A stretch of DNA of 49,177 bases from Delftia acidovorans (lineage in GTDB: Bacteria; Pseudomonadota; Gammaproteobacteria; Burkholderiales; Burkholderiaceae_C): assembly GCA_031286585.1 (NCBI GenBank), contig JAITUC010000041.1, forward strand, positions 1 to 49,177, read 5' to 3'. Both the position numbers and the translations under genes were made by a program. Shown in pieces: positions 19,325 through 27,543 of the stretch. The stretch's first letter is position 1, and every line of letters starts with the position of its first letter. The notes under the pieces were generated by a model. That model was given only the letters and a program-made list of their open reading frames with translations. It was not told the origin of the DNA and ran no database searches.

Positions 19325-19339
19325 TTGACGTAAACGTAA
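19325..19339 (-). promoter_or_regulatory. LiuR-like operator before the dehydrogenase gene
   Basis: TTGACGTAAACGTAA (plus strand) is an imperfect palindrome of two ACGT-centred half sites, with a further GACG in phase to its left. MerR-family LiuR sites in proteobacteria, which control leucine/isoleucine and fatty-acid catabolism genes, have this form as I remember it. It ends 26 bases from the start codon. Confidence 0.55.
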
Positions 19340-19387
19340 CTCTCAAATTATGCATGCAGCCTCGGACGCAGCCATGTCGCGCCCAAG

Positions 19388-19410
19388 AAAAAGCCCGGCA
19401 GTGCCGGGCT
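19388..19410 (-). terminator. Rho-independent terminator of the iron-binding protein gene
   Basis: On the minus strand AGCCCGGC and GCCGGGCT (19392-19410, loop of 3) form an 8-bp stem followed by TTTTT (complement of 19388-19392). It lies 20 bases after the stop of the gene at 19431. Confidence 0.85.
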
Positions 19411-19430
19411 GGTGATGGGTGCGATGGGGG

Positions 19431-20477
19431 TTACTGGAACCCGGCACGGTCCAACATCTGCTGGACCTTGGTCATGTTCTTTCCCACGGCCGTGATCGGG
19501 ATGGTCTCGCTCTTGAAGGGCTTGCCGCCCGTCATTTCCTTGAGGGCCGGGTTGTCCAGTTCCACGCCCTTGGCTGCGGGCCACTCGTTGTTGCCGTTGG
19601 CAAAGTAGTTCTGGGCGGCGGGGCTGGCCAGGTACTCCAGGAACTTGACGGCGTTGTCCTTGTTCTTGGCATGGCGTGCCACGGCGCCGCCCGCGATGTT
19701 CAGGTGCGTGCCCCAGCTGGACTGGTTGGGGAAGACCACGCCGATCTTGCCGATCACGGCCTGGTCCTCAGGCTTGCCCGAGCGCATCATGCGCGCCAGG
19801 TAGTAGCTGTTGGTTACGCCGATGGTGCATTCGCCCGAGGCCACGGCCTTGATCTGGTCGGTGTCGCCGCCCTTGGGCGGGCGGGCCAGGTTGGCCTTCA
19901 TGCCCTGGATCCAGCCTTCGGCCTTCTGGTCGCCCATGTGCTCGACCACGGTGCCGAACAGGCTCAGGTTGTAGGGATGCGAGCCCGAGCGGATGCACAG
20001 CTGGCCCTTGAACTTGGGATCGGCCAGCGATTCATAGTTCTGCACGTCGGCGGGCTGGACCTTGGCCTTGTTGTAGACGATGACGCGGGCGCGCGTGGAC
20101 AGGCCGAACCAGCTGATGCCATCGGCCGTGGGCTGGGCGCGCAGGTTGGAGGGGATGGCGTCTTCCAGCAGCTTGGAGTGGATGGGCTGGAACAGGCCAT
20201 CGACCTCGCCGCGGTACAGGCGCGCGGCATCGACCAGCAGGATCACGTCGGCCGGCGAGGCCTGGCCCTCGGCCTTCAGGCGCGCAATGATGCCGGCGTC
20301 GTCGCCGTCCACGCGGTTGATCTTGATGCCGGTGGCCTTGGTGAAGCCGTTGTACAGCTCCTCGTCCGTGGAGTAGTGGCGCGCGGAGTAGAGGTTGACG
20401 ACCTGGGAGTCGGCAATGGCTGTGCTGGCAGCCACCAGGGCGCAAGCGGCAAACAGGGCTTTCAGGGATTTCGACAT
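19431..20477 (-). CDS. Periplasmic Fe(III)-binding protein of an ABC transporter (FutA/FbpA/AfuA family)
   Basis: 348 residues. Signal peptide of about 22 residues ending TAIA|DSQVV. The mature start VVNLYSARHYSTDEELYNGF is the hallmark of the FutA/FbpA type, with the first metal-binding Tyr/His. Later come SADV-like SPADVILLVDAARLYRGE, WFGLSTRARVIVYNK, the GECTIGVTNSYYLARM segment carrying the tyrosine pair that binds iron, and GGAVARHAKNKDNAVKFLEYL. It should capture ferric iron in the periplasm for an inner-membrane ABC permease. No permease or ATPase gene adjoins it here; the gene stands alone with its own terminator. Confidence 0.88.
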   Translation of the reverse strand: MSKSLKALFAACALVAASTAIADSQVVNLYSARHYSTDEELYNGFTKATGIKINRVDGDDAGIIARLKAEGQASPADVILLVDAARLYRGEVDGLFQPIHSKLLEDAIPSNLRAQPTADGISWFGLSTRARVIVYNKAKVQPADVQNYESLADPKFKGQLCIRSGSHPYNLSLFGTVVEHMGDQKAEGWIQGMKANLARPPKGGDTDQIKAVASGECTIGVTNSYYLARMMRSGKPEDQAVIGKIGVVFPNQSSWGTHLNIAGGAVARHAKNKDNAVKFLEYLASPAAQNYFANGNNEWPAAKGVELDNPALKEMTGGKPFKSETIPITAVGKNMTKVQQMLDRAGFQ

Positions 20478-20509
20478 GAAGACAGGCCTCTCTTTGTTGG
20501 CAAAGCGCG

Positions 20510-20539
20510 ATGATAGGTCAAACGCGAATTGTTCTTAAT
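20510..20539 (-). promoter_or_regulatory. Sigma-70 promoter with overlapping possible Fur site
   Basis: Minus strand TTAAGA (20538-20533), 17-base spacer, TATCAT (20515-20510), about 35 bases before the start of the iron-binding protein gene. The stretch 20521-20539 (minus strand, ATTAAGAACAATTCGCGTT) resembles AT-rich Fur boxes ending GCATT but is only partly symmetric. Repressor binding there would cover the -35 element. Confidence 0.4.
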
Positions 20540-20616
20540 AAAGGATGGGGCCGTCTAAGGGCTTGTGCGCGGCGGCCCCTGATGGGCCGCGCGCCACGGC
20601 ACGCGAAAAGCGCACG

Positions 20617-20645
20617 AAAAAAAACCCAGTCCAAAGACTGGGTTT
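20617..20645 (-). terminator. Terminator downstream of the phasin gene
   Basis: AAACCCAGTC (20622-20631) pairs perfectly with GACTGGGTTT (20636-20645) over a 4-base loop, and the minus strand continues with eight T residues. It is about 130 bases past the phasin stop. The rest of 20540-20776 holds no gene; an AGGATCCA-type motif occurs twice (about 20649 and 20675), close to the hairpin. Confidence 0.85.
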
Positions 20646-20776
20646 GAAAGGATCCAGAAACGGGGGTTTCAAGAGGATCCAAGGAGACAACTGGTCAGGT
20701 CTTGCGACCCGGGATGCGTGCAATTATGCGGGTAATCACTGATTCTTGCACGCAGCCCTGTTGTAAGACGGCGTGA

Positions 20777-21325
20777 TCAACGCTTGCGGGTCTGGGCCGA
20801 CTGGACGGCTTCGTTGGCGGTGTTGGTCACGGCCGTGAAGTTGGCTTCCGCCAAGTCCGAAGCCTGCTTGACGGCCTTTTGCACCGACTCGAAGGCAGTG
20901 TTGGCAGCCGACACGGCGCTCTTCATCACGGCCACGGCGGTTTCGGAACCTGCGGGTGCGTTCTTGGCCGTGGTGTCCACCAGGGCGCTGAAGTTCTTTT
21001 GCAGGTCGGAAGCCTGGCTTTCAAAGGTCTTGGCCAGCTCGGCGCCGGTGCCGCTGGCGATGTCGTACAGGTGACGGCTGTAGGCAGCGGTCTTTTCAGC
21101 CAGGGGCTGGAACAGGTTGGCCTGCAGCGACAGCAGTTCCTGTGCGTCCTTGACGCTCAGGACAGCCTGGGTGTGCTGGGCAGCTTCGGTCAGCGCGGCG
21201 CGCGAGGCGGTCACATTCAGTTCCACCAGCTTTTCAACGCCTTCGAAGGCCTTGCTCGTCAGGCCGAACAGGGTTTCCAGGTTGGCTTTTTGTGCGCTCA
21301 GGATTTGGTCAGGGGTCAAGCTCAT
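20777..21325 (-). CDS. phaP: Phasin family protein (polyhydroxyalkanoate granule-associated)
   Basis: 182 residues, acidic-to-neutral, Ala-rich and helical throughout, with no membrane segment. It starts [20 protein letters not shown], the typical phasin_2 opening (Q..a..Q..n...lf), followed by [19 protein letters not shown] and [18 protein letters not shown], and ends in an amphipathic helix and KR. Phasins coat PHA storage granules and limit their size. Two PhaR-like operators flank its promoter, supporting PHA-responsive control. It stands alone on the minus strand between two terminators or promoters. A general poly-3-hydroxybutyrate role is known for the family; no pha synthase gene is in this window. 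Confidence 0.9.
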
Positions 21326-21401
21326 GTCAGTCTCCAGAAAAACGGACCACAGGGGTCTCGGGTTACGGGGAATTGCCTGCGCTGACTTGACCGAAGTGTC
21401 A

Positions 21402-21475
21402 TGTTGCAGTGCAGCATGGGTCCTATTGTAGGGATTGCAAAAAAGGAATCAAGTACCTGATGCTGCGGTGCAGCA
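21402..21475 (-). promoter_or_regulatory. Phasin promoter flanked by two PhaR-like operators
   Basis: Reading the minus strand: -35 TTGATT (21452-21447), 16-base spacer, -10 TACAAT (21430-21425). Two near-identical palindromes bracket it: TGCTGC-GGT-GCAGCA (21461-21475) just upstream of -35, and TGTTGC-AGT-GCAGCA (21402-21416) at the expected transcription start. PhaR repressors bind TGC/GCA-type palindromes at phasin genes and release them when PHA is present. The rest of 21326-21657 shows no gene; there is an AT-rich patch at about 21476-21545. Confidence 0.65.
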
Positions 21476-21657
21476 AAAAAAATAGGAAAGCTGTGGGTTT
21501 TTTGTAAGTCTTTGATTTTGAATTGATTTTATGTCGGTTTGACGACATTTTTCAGTTTGCATGCTTACTCGATTCGCGGAGATTGGCAGCAATGCGCGTC
21601 GTGATGGCGACAGGGGAGGTGCGCAGGGCACATTCGGCCGGCGGCACAATGGCCGCC

Positions 21658-22110
21658 ATGAATGAATCGCCTCCGAGCCGCCCCGCGCCGCAGCCCCGTT
21701 CGGCCTATGCGGCATTCCGACGCATCAGCACGCGCTGGTCGGACAACGATGTCTACGGGCATGTCAACAACGTCGTCTATTACAGCTGGTTCGATACGGC
21801 GGTGAATGCCCATCTGATAGAGCAGGGCGCGCTGGATATTCATGCGGGCGAGACGATAGGGCTGGTCATAGAGACCCAATGCAATTACTTCGCCCCGCTG
21901 GCCTTTCCGCAGGAGGTGGAGGCCGGCATCCGCGTGGCCCGCATCGGCGGCTCCAGCGTGCGCTACGAGGTGGGGCTGTTTGCGCAGGGCGAGCCGATGT
22001 CGGCCGCAGCCGGGCATTTCGTGCATGTCTATGTGGACCGGCAGACGCGCCGGCCCGCCCAGATTCCGCAGGCGCTGCGCCAGGTGTTGGAGCCGCTGCT
22101 GCGCGGGTGA
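21658..22110 (+). CDS. Acyl-CoA thioesterase, 4HBT/YbgC-FcbC hotdog family
   Basis: 150 residues from the ATG at 21658 (MNESPPSRP); the frame is open further upstream (ATG at 21649 and 21523), but the family fold begins at RRISTRWSDNDVYGHVNNVVYYSWFDT and no good ribosome site marks the start. RWSDNDVYGHVNN carries the catalytic Asp and the HVNN signature of 4-hydroxybenzoyl-CoA-type thioesterases. The core continues with VIETQCNYFAPLAFPQEVEAGIRVARIGGSSVRYEV. It hydrolyses acyl-CoA thioesters in the cytoplasm; the natural substrate is unknown. Possibly in one transcript with pncB, 115 bases downstream. Confidence 0.8.
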   Translation: MNESPPSRPAPQPRSAYAAFRRISTRWSDNDVYGHVNNVVYYSWFDTAVNAHLIEQGALDIHAGETIGLVIETQCNYFAPLAFPQEVEAGIRVARIGGSSVRYEVGLFAQGEPMSAAAGHFVHVYVDRQTRRPAQIPQALRQVLEPLLRG

Positions 22111-22225
22111 TGCCGTCCGGGGCGCATGCAAGGCGCCCGCTCGCAGCGCGGCGGCGTGTGGATGGCCTACACTCGAAAGCTGTCTGCCATCTGACCGCTT
22201 GGGCGCTCACCGCCCGGCTCTGTCC

Positions 22226-23458
22226 ATGATCATCACCAGCCTGCTCGATACCGACCTGTACAAATTCACGATGATGCAGGTGGTGCTGCACCAGTTTCCC
22301 GGGGCACAGGTCGAGTACCGTTTCAAGTGCCGCAATCCCGGCGTGCAGCTTGCGCCCTATGTGAACGAGATCCGGGCCGAGATCCGTTCGCTGTGCAGCC
22401 TGCGCTTCCAGGATGCGGAGCTGGCCTACCTGAGTTCGCTGCGCTTCATCAAGAGCGATTTCGTCGATTTCCTGGGCCTGTTCCACCTCAACGAGAAGTG
22501 CATCACGGTGCAGCCGCTGCCCAGCGGCGAGATCGACATCACCATCCGCGGACCCTGGCTGCACACCATTCTGTTCGAGATCCCCGTGCTGGCCATCGTC
22601 AACGAGGTGTACTTCCGCAACACCCAGCCGGTGCCCGATTTTCCCGAAGGCCGGCGCCGCCTCGACGCCAAGATCGCGCTGCTGCAGCAGCCGGGCCTGG
22701 AGCAGCTCAAGATTGCCGACTACGGCACGCGCCGCCGCTTTTCGCGGGCCTGGCATGAAGAGGTGCTGCGCGTGCTGTGCGCACGCTTGGGCCGGCCCGG
22801 CGCATCCGCGGAGTCCGAGGGACAGTTCGCTGGCACCAGCAACGTGCTGTACGCCATGAAGCTGGGCGTGCGGCCCCTGGGCACGCTGGCCCATGAGTAC
22901 CTGCAGGCCTGCCAGTCGCTGGGCCCGCGCCTGCGCGACAGCCAGATCTTCGGCTTCGAGTCCTGGGCGCGCGAGTACCGGGGCGATCTGGGCATTGCGC
23001 TGTCGGACGTCTACGGCATGTCGGCGTTCCTGCGCGATTTCGACCTGTACTTCTGCAAGCTCTTCGATGGCGCGCGCCATGACAGCGGAGACCCGTTCGA
23101 GTGGGGCGAGCGCCTGCTGGCCCACTACCGCGCCAACCGCATCGACCCGCTGACCAAGACGCTGATCTTCAGCGACGGCCTGACGGTGCCGCGCACCATC
23201 GAGCTGTTCCAGCGCTTCCACGGCCGCTGCCAGCTGGCCTTTGGCATCGGCACCAACCTGACCAACGACCTGGGCGACGCGCCCGACCATGTGCCGCTGC
23301 AGATCGTCATCAAGATGACGCGCTGCAACGGCCAGCCCGTGGCCAAGCTCTCGGACACGCCGGGCAAGAGCATGTGCGACGACGAGAAATACCTGGCCTA
23401 TCTGCGCCAGGTGTTCGAGATCGCGGCGCCCGTGCCATCGGCGCTGTCTGCCCCGTGA
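22226..23458 (+). CDS. pncB: Nicotinate phosphoribosyltransferase
   Basis: 410 residues from the ATG at 22226 (MIITSLLDTDLYKFTMMQ), the canonical PncB start; the frame extends upstream without similarity. It joins nicotinate and PRPP, using ATP, to nicotinate mononucleotide in the NAD salvage pathway. Conserved stretches include LYKFTMMQVVLHQFP, EYRFKCRN, YGTRRRFSRAWHEEV (with the autophosphorylated-His region), GTSNVLYAMKLGVRPLGTLAHEY, DVYGMSAFLRDFDLYFCKLFDGARHDSGDP and FGIGTNLTND. Length is normal. The transporter gene follows after 8 bases. Confidence 0.95.
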   Translation: MIITSLLDTDLYKFTMMQVVLHQFPGAQVEYRFKCRNPGVQLAPYVNEIRAEIRSLCSLRFQDAELAYLSSLRFIKSDFVDFLGLFHLNEKCITVQPLPSGEIDITIRGPWLHTILFEIPVLAIVNEVYFRNTQPVPDFPEGRRRLDAKIALLQQPGLEQLKIADYGTRRRFSRAWHEEVLRVLCARLGRPGASAESEGQFAGTSNVLYAMKLGVRPLGTLAHEYLQACQSLGPRLRDSQIFGFESWAREYRGDLGIALSDVYGMSAFLRDFDLYFCKLFDGARHDSGDPFEWGERLLAHYRANRIDPLTKTLIFSDGLTVPRTIELFQRFHGRCQLAFGIGTNLTNDLGDAPDHVPLQIVIKMTRCNGQPVAKLSDTPGKSMCDDEKYLAYLRQVFEIAAPVPSALSAP

Positions 23459-23466
23459 ACGGCCGC

Positions 23467-24897
23467 ATGCAAGCCTTGCGCCGCGTTCTCGCATTGCTGC
23501 TGGCGGCCGGCACGCCGGGCTGGGCGCTGGCGGCCGAAATCGATGGCGGCCGGCTGTCGGTGCTCTGGGGCGTGCCCTTTGCGGGCATGCTGCTGTCGAT
23601 TGCCCTGGTGCCGCTGGTGGCGCCCCATTTCTGGCACCGGCATTTCGGCAAGTTGACGGCGGCCTGGGCGCTGGCCTTCCTGCTGCCCTTTGCCGCGGTG
23701 TTCGGTGCGGGTGCGGCCCTGGCCAACCTGGTGCATGCGCTGCTGGCCGAGTATCTGCCCTTCGTGATCCTGCTGACGGCGCTGTACACGGTGTCGGGCG
23801 GCATCTATGTGCGCGGCAATCTCAAGGGATCGCCGGGGCTGAACACGGCCATCCTGGCGGTCGGCGCCGTGCTGGCCAGCTTCATGGGCACCACGGGCGC
23901 ATCGATGCTGCTGATCCGGCCACTGCTGCGCGCCAACGACAACCGCAGGCACCAGGTGCATGTGGTGGTGTTCTTCATCTTCATCGTCTCCAATGCCGGA
24001 GGCTCGCTGACGCCGCTGGGCGACCCGCCGCTGTTCCTGGGCTTTCTCAAGGGCGTGGACTTCTTCTGGACGGTGCGCCACATCTTCACCGAGACCCTGT
24101 TCCTGGTCGGCGTGCTGCTGGCGCTGTTCTACGCGATCGACACCTGGCTGCTGCGCAAGGCCGGCGAGGCGGACCTGCCCGATCCCACGCCCAGCATCGA
24201 CGCCTCGGGCCGTGCCAGCCGACTGGGCTTCGATGGCAGCGTGAACTTCGCGCTGCTGCTGGCCGTGGTGGCCCTGGTGCTGATGAGCGGCCTGTGGCGC
24301 ACCGATGCAGGGCTGGTACTGGCCGGCACGCATGTGGGCCTGCCGGGGCTGGTCCGCGATGCGGGCCTGGTCGTGGTGGCGCTGCTGTCGCTGCGGCTCA
24401 CGCCGCGCAGCGTGCACCAGGCCAACGAATTCGGCTGGGGGCCGATGCAGGAAGTGGCCAAGCTGTTCGCGGGCATCTTTCTGACCATCATCCCCGTGAT
24501 CGCCATGCTCAAGGCGGGCACGGGCGGGCCGTTCGGCGCCATCGTGGGCGCCGTCACGCGCACCGACGGCACGCCCGATCCGCTGATGTACTTCTGGGCC
24601 ACGGGCCTGCTGTCCTCCTTCCTCGACAACGCGCCGACCTACCTGGTGTTCTTCAACACCGCAGGCGGCGACGCCGCGCAGATGATGACCACGATGGCTT
24701 CCACGCTGGCGGCCATCTCCGCGGGCGCGGTGTTCATGGGTGCCAACACCTATATCGGCAACGCGCCCAACCTGATGGTCAAGGCCATTGCCGAGGAGCG
24801 CGGCGTGAAGATGCCCAGCTTCTTCGGCTACATGGCCTGGTCGCTGGGCATTCTGGTGCCGCTGTTCGTATTGATGAGCTTCATCTGGTTCCGCTGA
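23467..24897 (+). CDS. Inner-membrane ion transporter, NhaD/ArsB/CitMHS superfamily (putative sodium:proton antiporter or citrate-type transporter)
   Basis: 476 residues from the ATG at 23467, 8 bases past pncB. An N-terminal hydrophobic segment resembles a signal (ALLLAAGTPGWALAA), followed by about 11-12 membrane helices. Family marks are SGGIYVRGNLKGSPGLNTAILAVG, ASFMGTTGASMLLIRPLLRAN, the polar turn VSNAGGSLTPLGDPPLFLGFLKGV (the G-x-x-T-P-x-G-D-P signature of this superfamily), FLDNAPTYLVFFNTA and GANTYIGNAPNLMVKAIAEERG. The substrate cannot be read from the sequence: Na+/H+ exchange and tricarboxylate transport are both annotated for relatives. Confidence 0.8.
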   Translation: MQALRRVLALLLAAGTPGWALAAEIDGGRLSVLWGVPFAGMLLSIALVPLVAPHFWHRHFGKLTAAWALAFLLPFAAVFGAGAALANLVHALLAEYLPFVILLTALYTVSGGIYVRGNLKGSPGLNTAILAVGAVLASFMGTTGASMLLIRPLLRANDNRRHQVHVVVFFIFIVSNAGGSLTPLGDPPLFLGFLKGVDFFWTVRHIFTETLFLVGVLLALFYAIDTWLLRKAGEADLPDPTPSIDASGRASRLGFDGSVNFALLLAVVALVLMSGLWRTDAGLVLAGTHVGLPGLVRDAGLVVVALLSLRLTPRSVHQANEFGWGPMQEVAKLFAGIFLTIIPVIAMLKAGTGGPFGAIVGAVTRTDGTPDPLMYFWATGLLSSFLDNAPTYLVFFNTAGGDAAQMMTTMASTLAAISAGAVFMGANTYIGNAPNLMVKAIAEERGVKMPSFFGYMAWSLGILVPLFVLMSFIWFR

Positions 24898-24933
24898 GAG
24901 CCGCCTCCCGCCAAGACAAGGAAAGAGACAGAC

Positions 24934-25941
24934 ATGACAGGCAAACCCCGCATCCTGATCGCCCGCGCCATCCCGCCCGAGGTGGTGCGCAAGCTGGAGC
25001 AGCACTTCGAGGTCGAGTCCAACCAGGACGACGTGGTCTGGAGCCCGCAGGAACTGGCCGTGCATCTGCAGGACAAGGACGGCGTCCTGACCACGGGCTC
25101 GCAGACCATCGATGCGGCACTGCTGGCGGCCTGCCCGCGCCTGAAGGTCGTGGCCAACATGGCCGTGGGCTACAACAACTTCGACGTGCCCGCGATGACG
25201 GCGGCCGGCGTGCAGGGCACGAACGCGCCCGACGTGCTGACCGAGACCACGGCCGACTTCGGCTTCGCCCTGCTCATGGCCACGGCCCGCCGCGTGACCG
25301 AGAGCGAGCACTACCTGCGTGCCGGAAAGTGGAACTCCTGGCGCTATGACCTGTTCGCCGGCTCGGAAGTGCACGGCAGCACGCTGGGCATCATCGGCAT
25401 GGGCCGCATCGGCCAGGGCATTGCCCGGCGCGGTGCGCATGGCTTCGGCATGAAGGTGGTCTATCACAACCGCTCGCGCCTGTCGCCCGAGCTGGAAGCC
25501 GAATGCAAGGCCGGCTACGTGGGCAAGGACGAGCTGCTGGCCATGGCCGACCATGTGGTGCTGGTGCTGCCATACACCAAGGAAAACCACCACACCATAG
25601 CCGCTGCCGAGATCGCAAGGATGAAGCCCACGGCCACGCTGATCAACATCGCGCGCGGCGGCATCGTCGATGACGCGGCGCTGGCCCGGGCGCTGCGCGA
25701 CAGGACCATTGCCGCCGCCGGCCTGGACGTGTTCGAGGGCGAGCCCTCGGTCCATCCCGACCTGCTGACCGTGCCCAACGTCGTGCTGACCCCGCACATC
25801 GCCAGCGCCACCATGGGCACGCGCAGCGCCATGGCCGAGCTGGCGGCCGACAACCTGATCGACTTTCTGAGCGGCAAGGGCCCGCGCACGCCCGTGAACC
25901 ACCCCGAGGCGGCGGCCGCCAGCGCGCGCGCCAAGGCCTGA
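24934..25941 (+). CDS. D-2-hydroxyacid dehydrogenase, glyoxylate/hydroxypyruvate reductase type
   Basis: 335 residues; GGAAAG precedes the ATG. The catalytic domain has NMAVGYNNFDVPAM and TETTADFGFALLM; the Rossmann motif is GIIGMGRIGQGIA (about residues 153-165); the active-site Arg lies in NIARGGIVDD, the Glu in VFEGEPS, and the His in TPHIASAT. It reduces glyoxylate or hydroxypyruvate with NAD(P)H; the VYHNRSR end of beta-2 with Asn-Arg-Ser-Arg suggests NADPH. The C-terminal tail is Ala-rich. It follows the transporter after 36 bases and may be co-transcribed. Confidence 0.9.
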   Translation: MTGKPRILIARAIPPEVVRKLEQHFEVESNQDDVVWSPQELAVHLQDKDGVLTTGSQTIDAALLAACPRLKVVANMAVGYNNFDVPAMTAAGVQGTNAPDVLTETTADFGFALLMATARRVTESEHYLRAGKWNSWRYDLFAGSEVHGSTLGIIGMGRIGQGIARRGAHGFGMKVVYHNRSRLSPELEAECKAGYVGKDELLAMADHVVLVLPYTKENHHTIAAAEIARMKPTATLINIARGGIVDDAALARALRDRTIAAAGLDVFEGEPSVHPDLLTVPNVVLTPHIASATMGTRSAMAELAADNLIDFLSGKGPRTPVNHPEAAAASARAKA

Positions 25942-26012
25942 GTGCCGTATTCCGACAATCGCGGGGAGGCAGGCCCTGGCCGCTTCCCGCTGCATGGAGC
26001 TGAAGCAAGATC

Positions 26013-27542
26013 TTGACCCAGATATCCGGAGTGTGGTGGGCGGCATGGGCCGTACTGCTGTTGGGGCAGGCAGCCGTGATCTGGCTGCTGTGCAGGCGCT
26101 CGGCGCAGCGCGATGACGGGGTGGCGCAGCAGCAGTTGCTGCAGGCGCTGCAGATGCTGGACGTGCGGCTGCAGCAGCTCGAGCGCGGCGCCCAGGCCAC
26201 GCAGATGGCCGTGGCCAAGAGCGACGGCGGGCTGGACCGCGTGTCGCAGCAACTGCAGGCCCACCTGGCCCAGGCCCAGCTGGATGCACAGGCCGCGCGG
26301 CGCGAGCAGGGCGAGGCGCTGGCGGCCTTTCGCATGGAGCTGGGCCGGCTCACGGTGCGCCTGGCCGCCGACAGCGCCCAGGCACGCGAGGCGCAGGGCG
26401 AAAGCACGCAGCGCTTCAATGCCCATGTGCAGGAGCGCTTCGAAGCCCTGGCGCAGACCACGCGCAGCACGCTGGACTCCCTCAAGAACGACATCCAGCA
26501 GCAGCTGGGCGGGCTGGCGCAGTCCAGCCAGGTCCATGCCGAGCAGCTGCGCGGCACGCTCAATGAGCGGCTGGCCACCATCCAGTCGGATAACGCGGCT
26601 CGGCTGGAAGAGATGCGGCGCACGGTGGACGAAAAGCTGCATGCCACGCTGGAGCAGCGCCTGGGCGAATCGTTCAAGCTGGTCAGCGACCGGCTGGAGC
26701 AGGTGCACAAGGGCCTGGGCGAGATGCAGACCCTGGCCGGCAGCGTGGGCGACCTCAAGCGCGTGATGACCAATGTGAAGACGCGCGGCACCTGGGGCGA
26801 GCTGCAGCTGGGCGCCATCATCGAGAACGTGCTCACGCCCGAGCAGTACGCGCGCAACGTCAAGACCGTGCCCGGCAGCGACGACATGGTGGAGTTCGCC
26901 ATCCGCCTGCCCGGGCGCAGCGACGAGAAGCCGGTCTGGCTGCCCATCGATGCCAAGTACCCGGTCGAGCAGTACCAGCGCCTGCTCGATGCCCAGGATG
27001 CGGCCGACAAGGCGGCCATTGCCTCGGCCGGCAATGCCTTCGAGGCATCGATCAAGTTCGAGGCCCGCAAGATCCATGGCAAGTATGTGAGCCCGCCCCA
27101 CACCACGGACTTTGCCGTGCTCTACCTGCCCACGGAAGGCCTGTTCGCCGAGGTCATGCGCCGCCCCGGCCTGGTCGAGGCCGTGCAGAACGGCTGCCGC
27201 GTGATGGTCACCGGCCCGGCCAACCTGGCGGCCATGCTCAGCAGCCTGCAGATGGGCTTCAAGACGCTGGCCATCGAAAAGCGCTCTTCCGAGGTCTGGG
27301 CCGTGCTGGGCCAGGTCAAGACCGAGTTCGCCAAGTTCGGCGAGGTGGTGGATGCCACGCGCAAATCCATCGACGCCGCCGCCAAGCGCTTCGAGCAGGT
27401 GGGGGTGCGCACGCGCGCCATCCAGCGGCAATTGCGCGATGTGCAGGAGTTGCCCGCGCCGGCCTCGAGCGCAGGGCTGCCCGGTCTGCCGGACGACAAG
27501 GACGCGGCGGCGGGCACCGAGCCAGGATCGGAGCAGGACTGA
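26013..27542 (+). CDS. rmuC: DNA recombination protein RmuC homologue
   Basis: 509 residues from a TTG at 26013, the only start that keeps the whole N-terminal membrane helix (SGVWWAAWAVLLLGQAAVIWLLC). A long Gln/Ala-rich coiled coil (about 35-245) is followed by the RmuC nuclease-like domain (about 250-470): VMTNVKTRGTWGELQLGAIIEN, LPIDAKYPVEQYQRLLDA, KYVSPPHTTDFAVLYLPTEGLFAEV, VMVTGPANLAAMLSSLQMGF. RmuC limits inversions at short inverted repeats. The IDAKYP motif carries the PD-(D/E)xK-like residues. The MFS gene starts one base after its stop. Confidence 0.92.
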   Translation: MTQISGVWWAAWAVLLLGQAAVIWLLCRRSAQRDDGVAQQQLLQALQMLDVRLQQLERGAQATQMAVAKSDGGLDRVSQQLQAHLAQAQLDAQAARREQGEALAAFRMELGRLTVRLAADSAQAREAQGESTQRFNAHVQERFEALAQTTRSTLDSLKNDIQQQLGGLAQSSQVHAEQLRGTLNERLATIQSDNAARLEEMRRTVDEKLHATLEQRLGESFKLVSDRLEQVHKGLGEMQTLAGSVGDLKRVMTNVKTRGTWGELQLGAIIENVLTPEQYARNVKTVPGSDDMVEFAIRLPGRSDEKPVWLPIDAKYPVEQYQRLLDAQDAADKAAIASAGNAFEASIKFEARKIHGKYVSPPHTTDFAVLYLPTEGLFAEVMRRPGLVEAVQNGCRVMVTGPANLAAMLSSLQMGFKTLAIEKRSSEVWAVLGQVKTEFAKFGEVVDATRKSIDAAAKRFEQVGVRTRAIQRQLRDVQELPAPASSAGLPGLPDDKDAAAGTEPGSEQD

Positions 27543-27543
27543 G

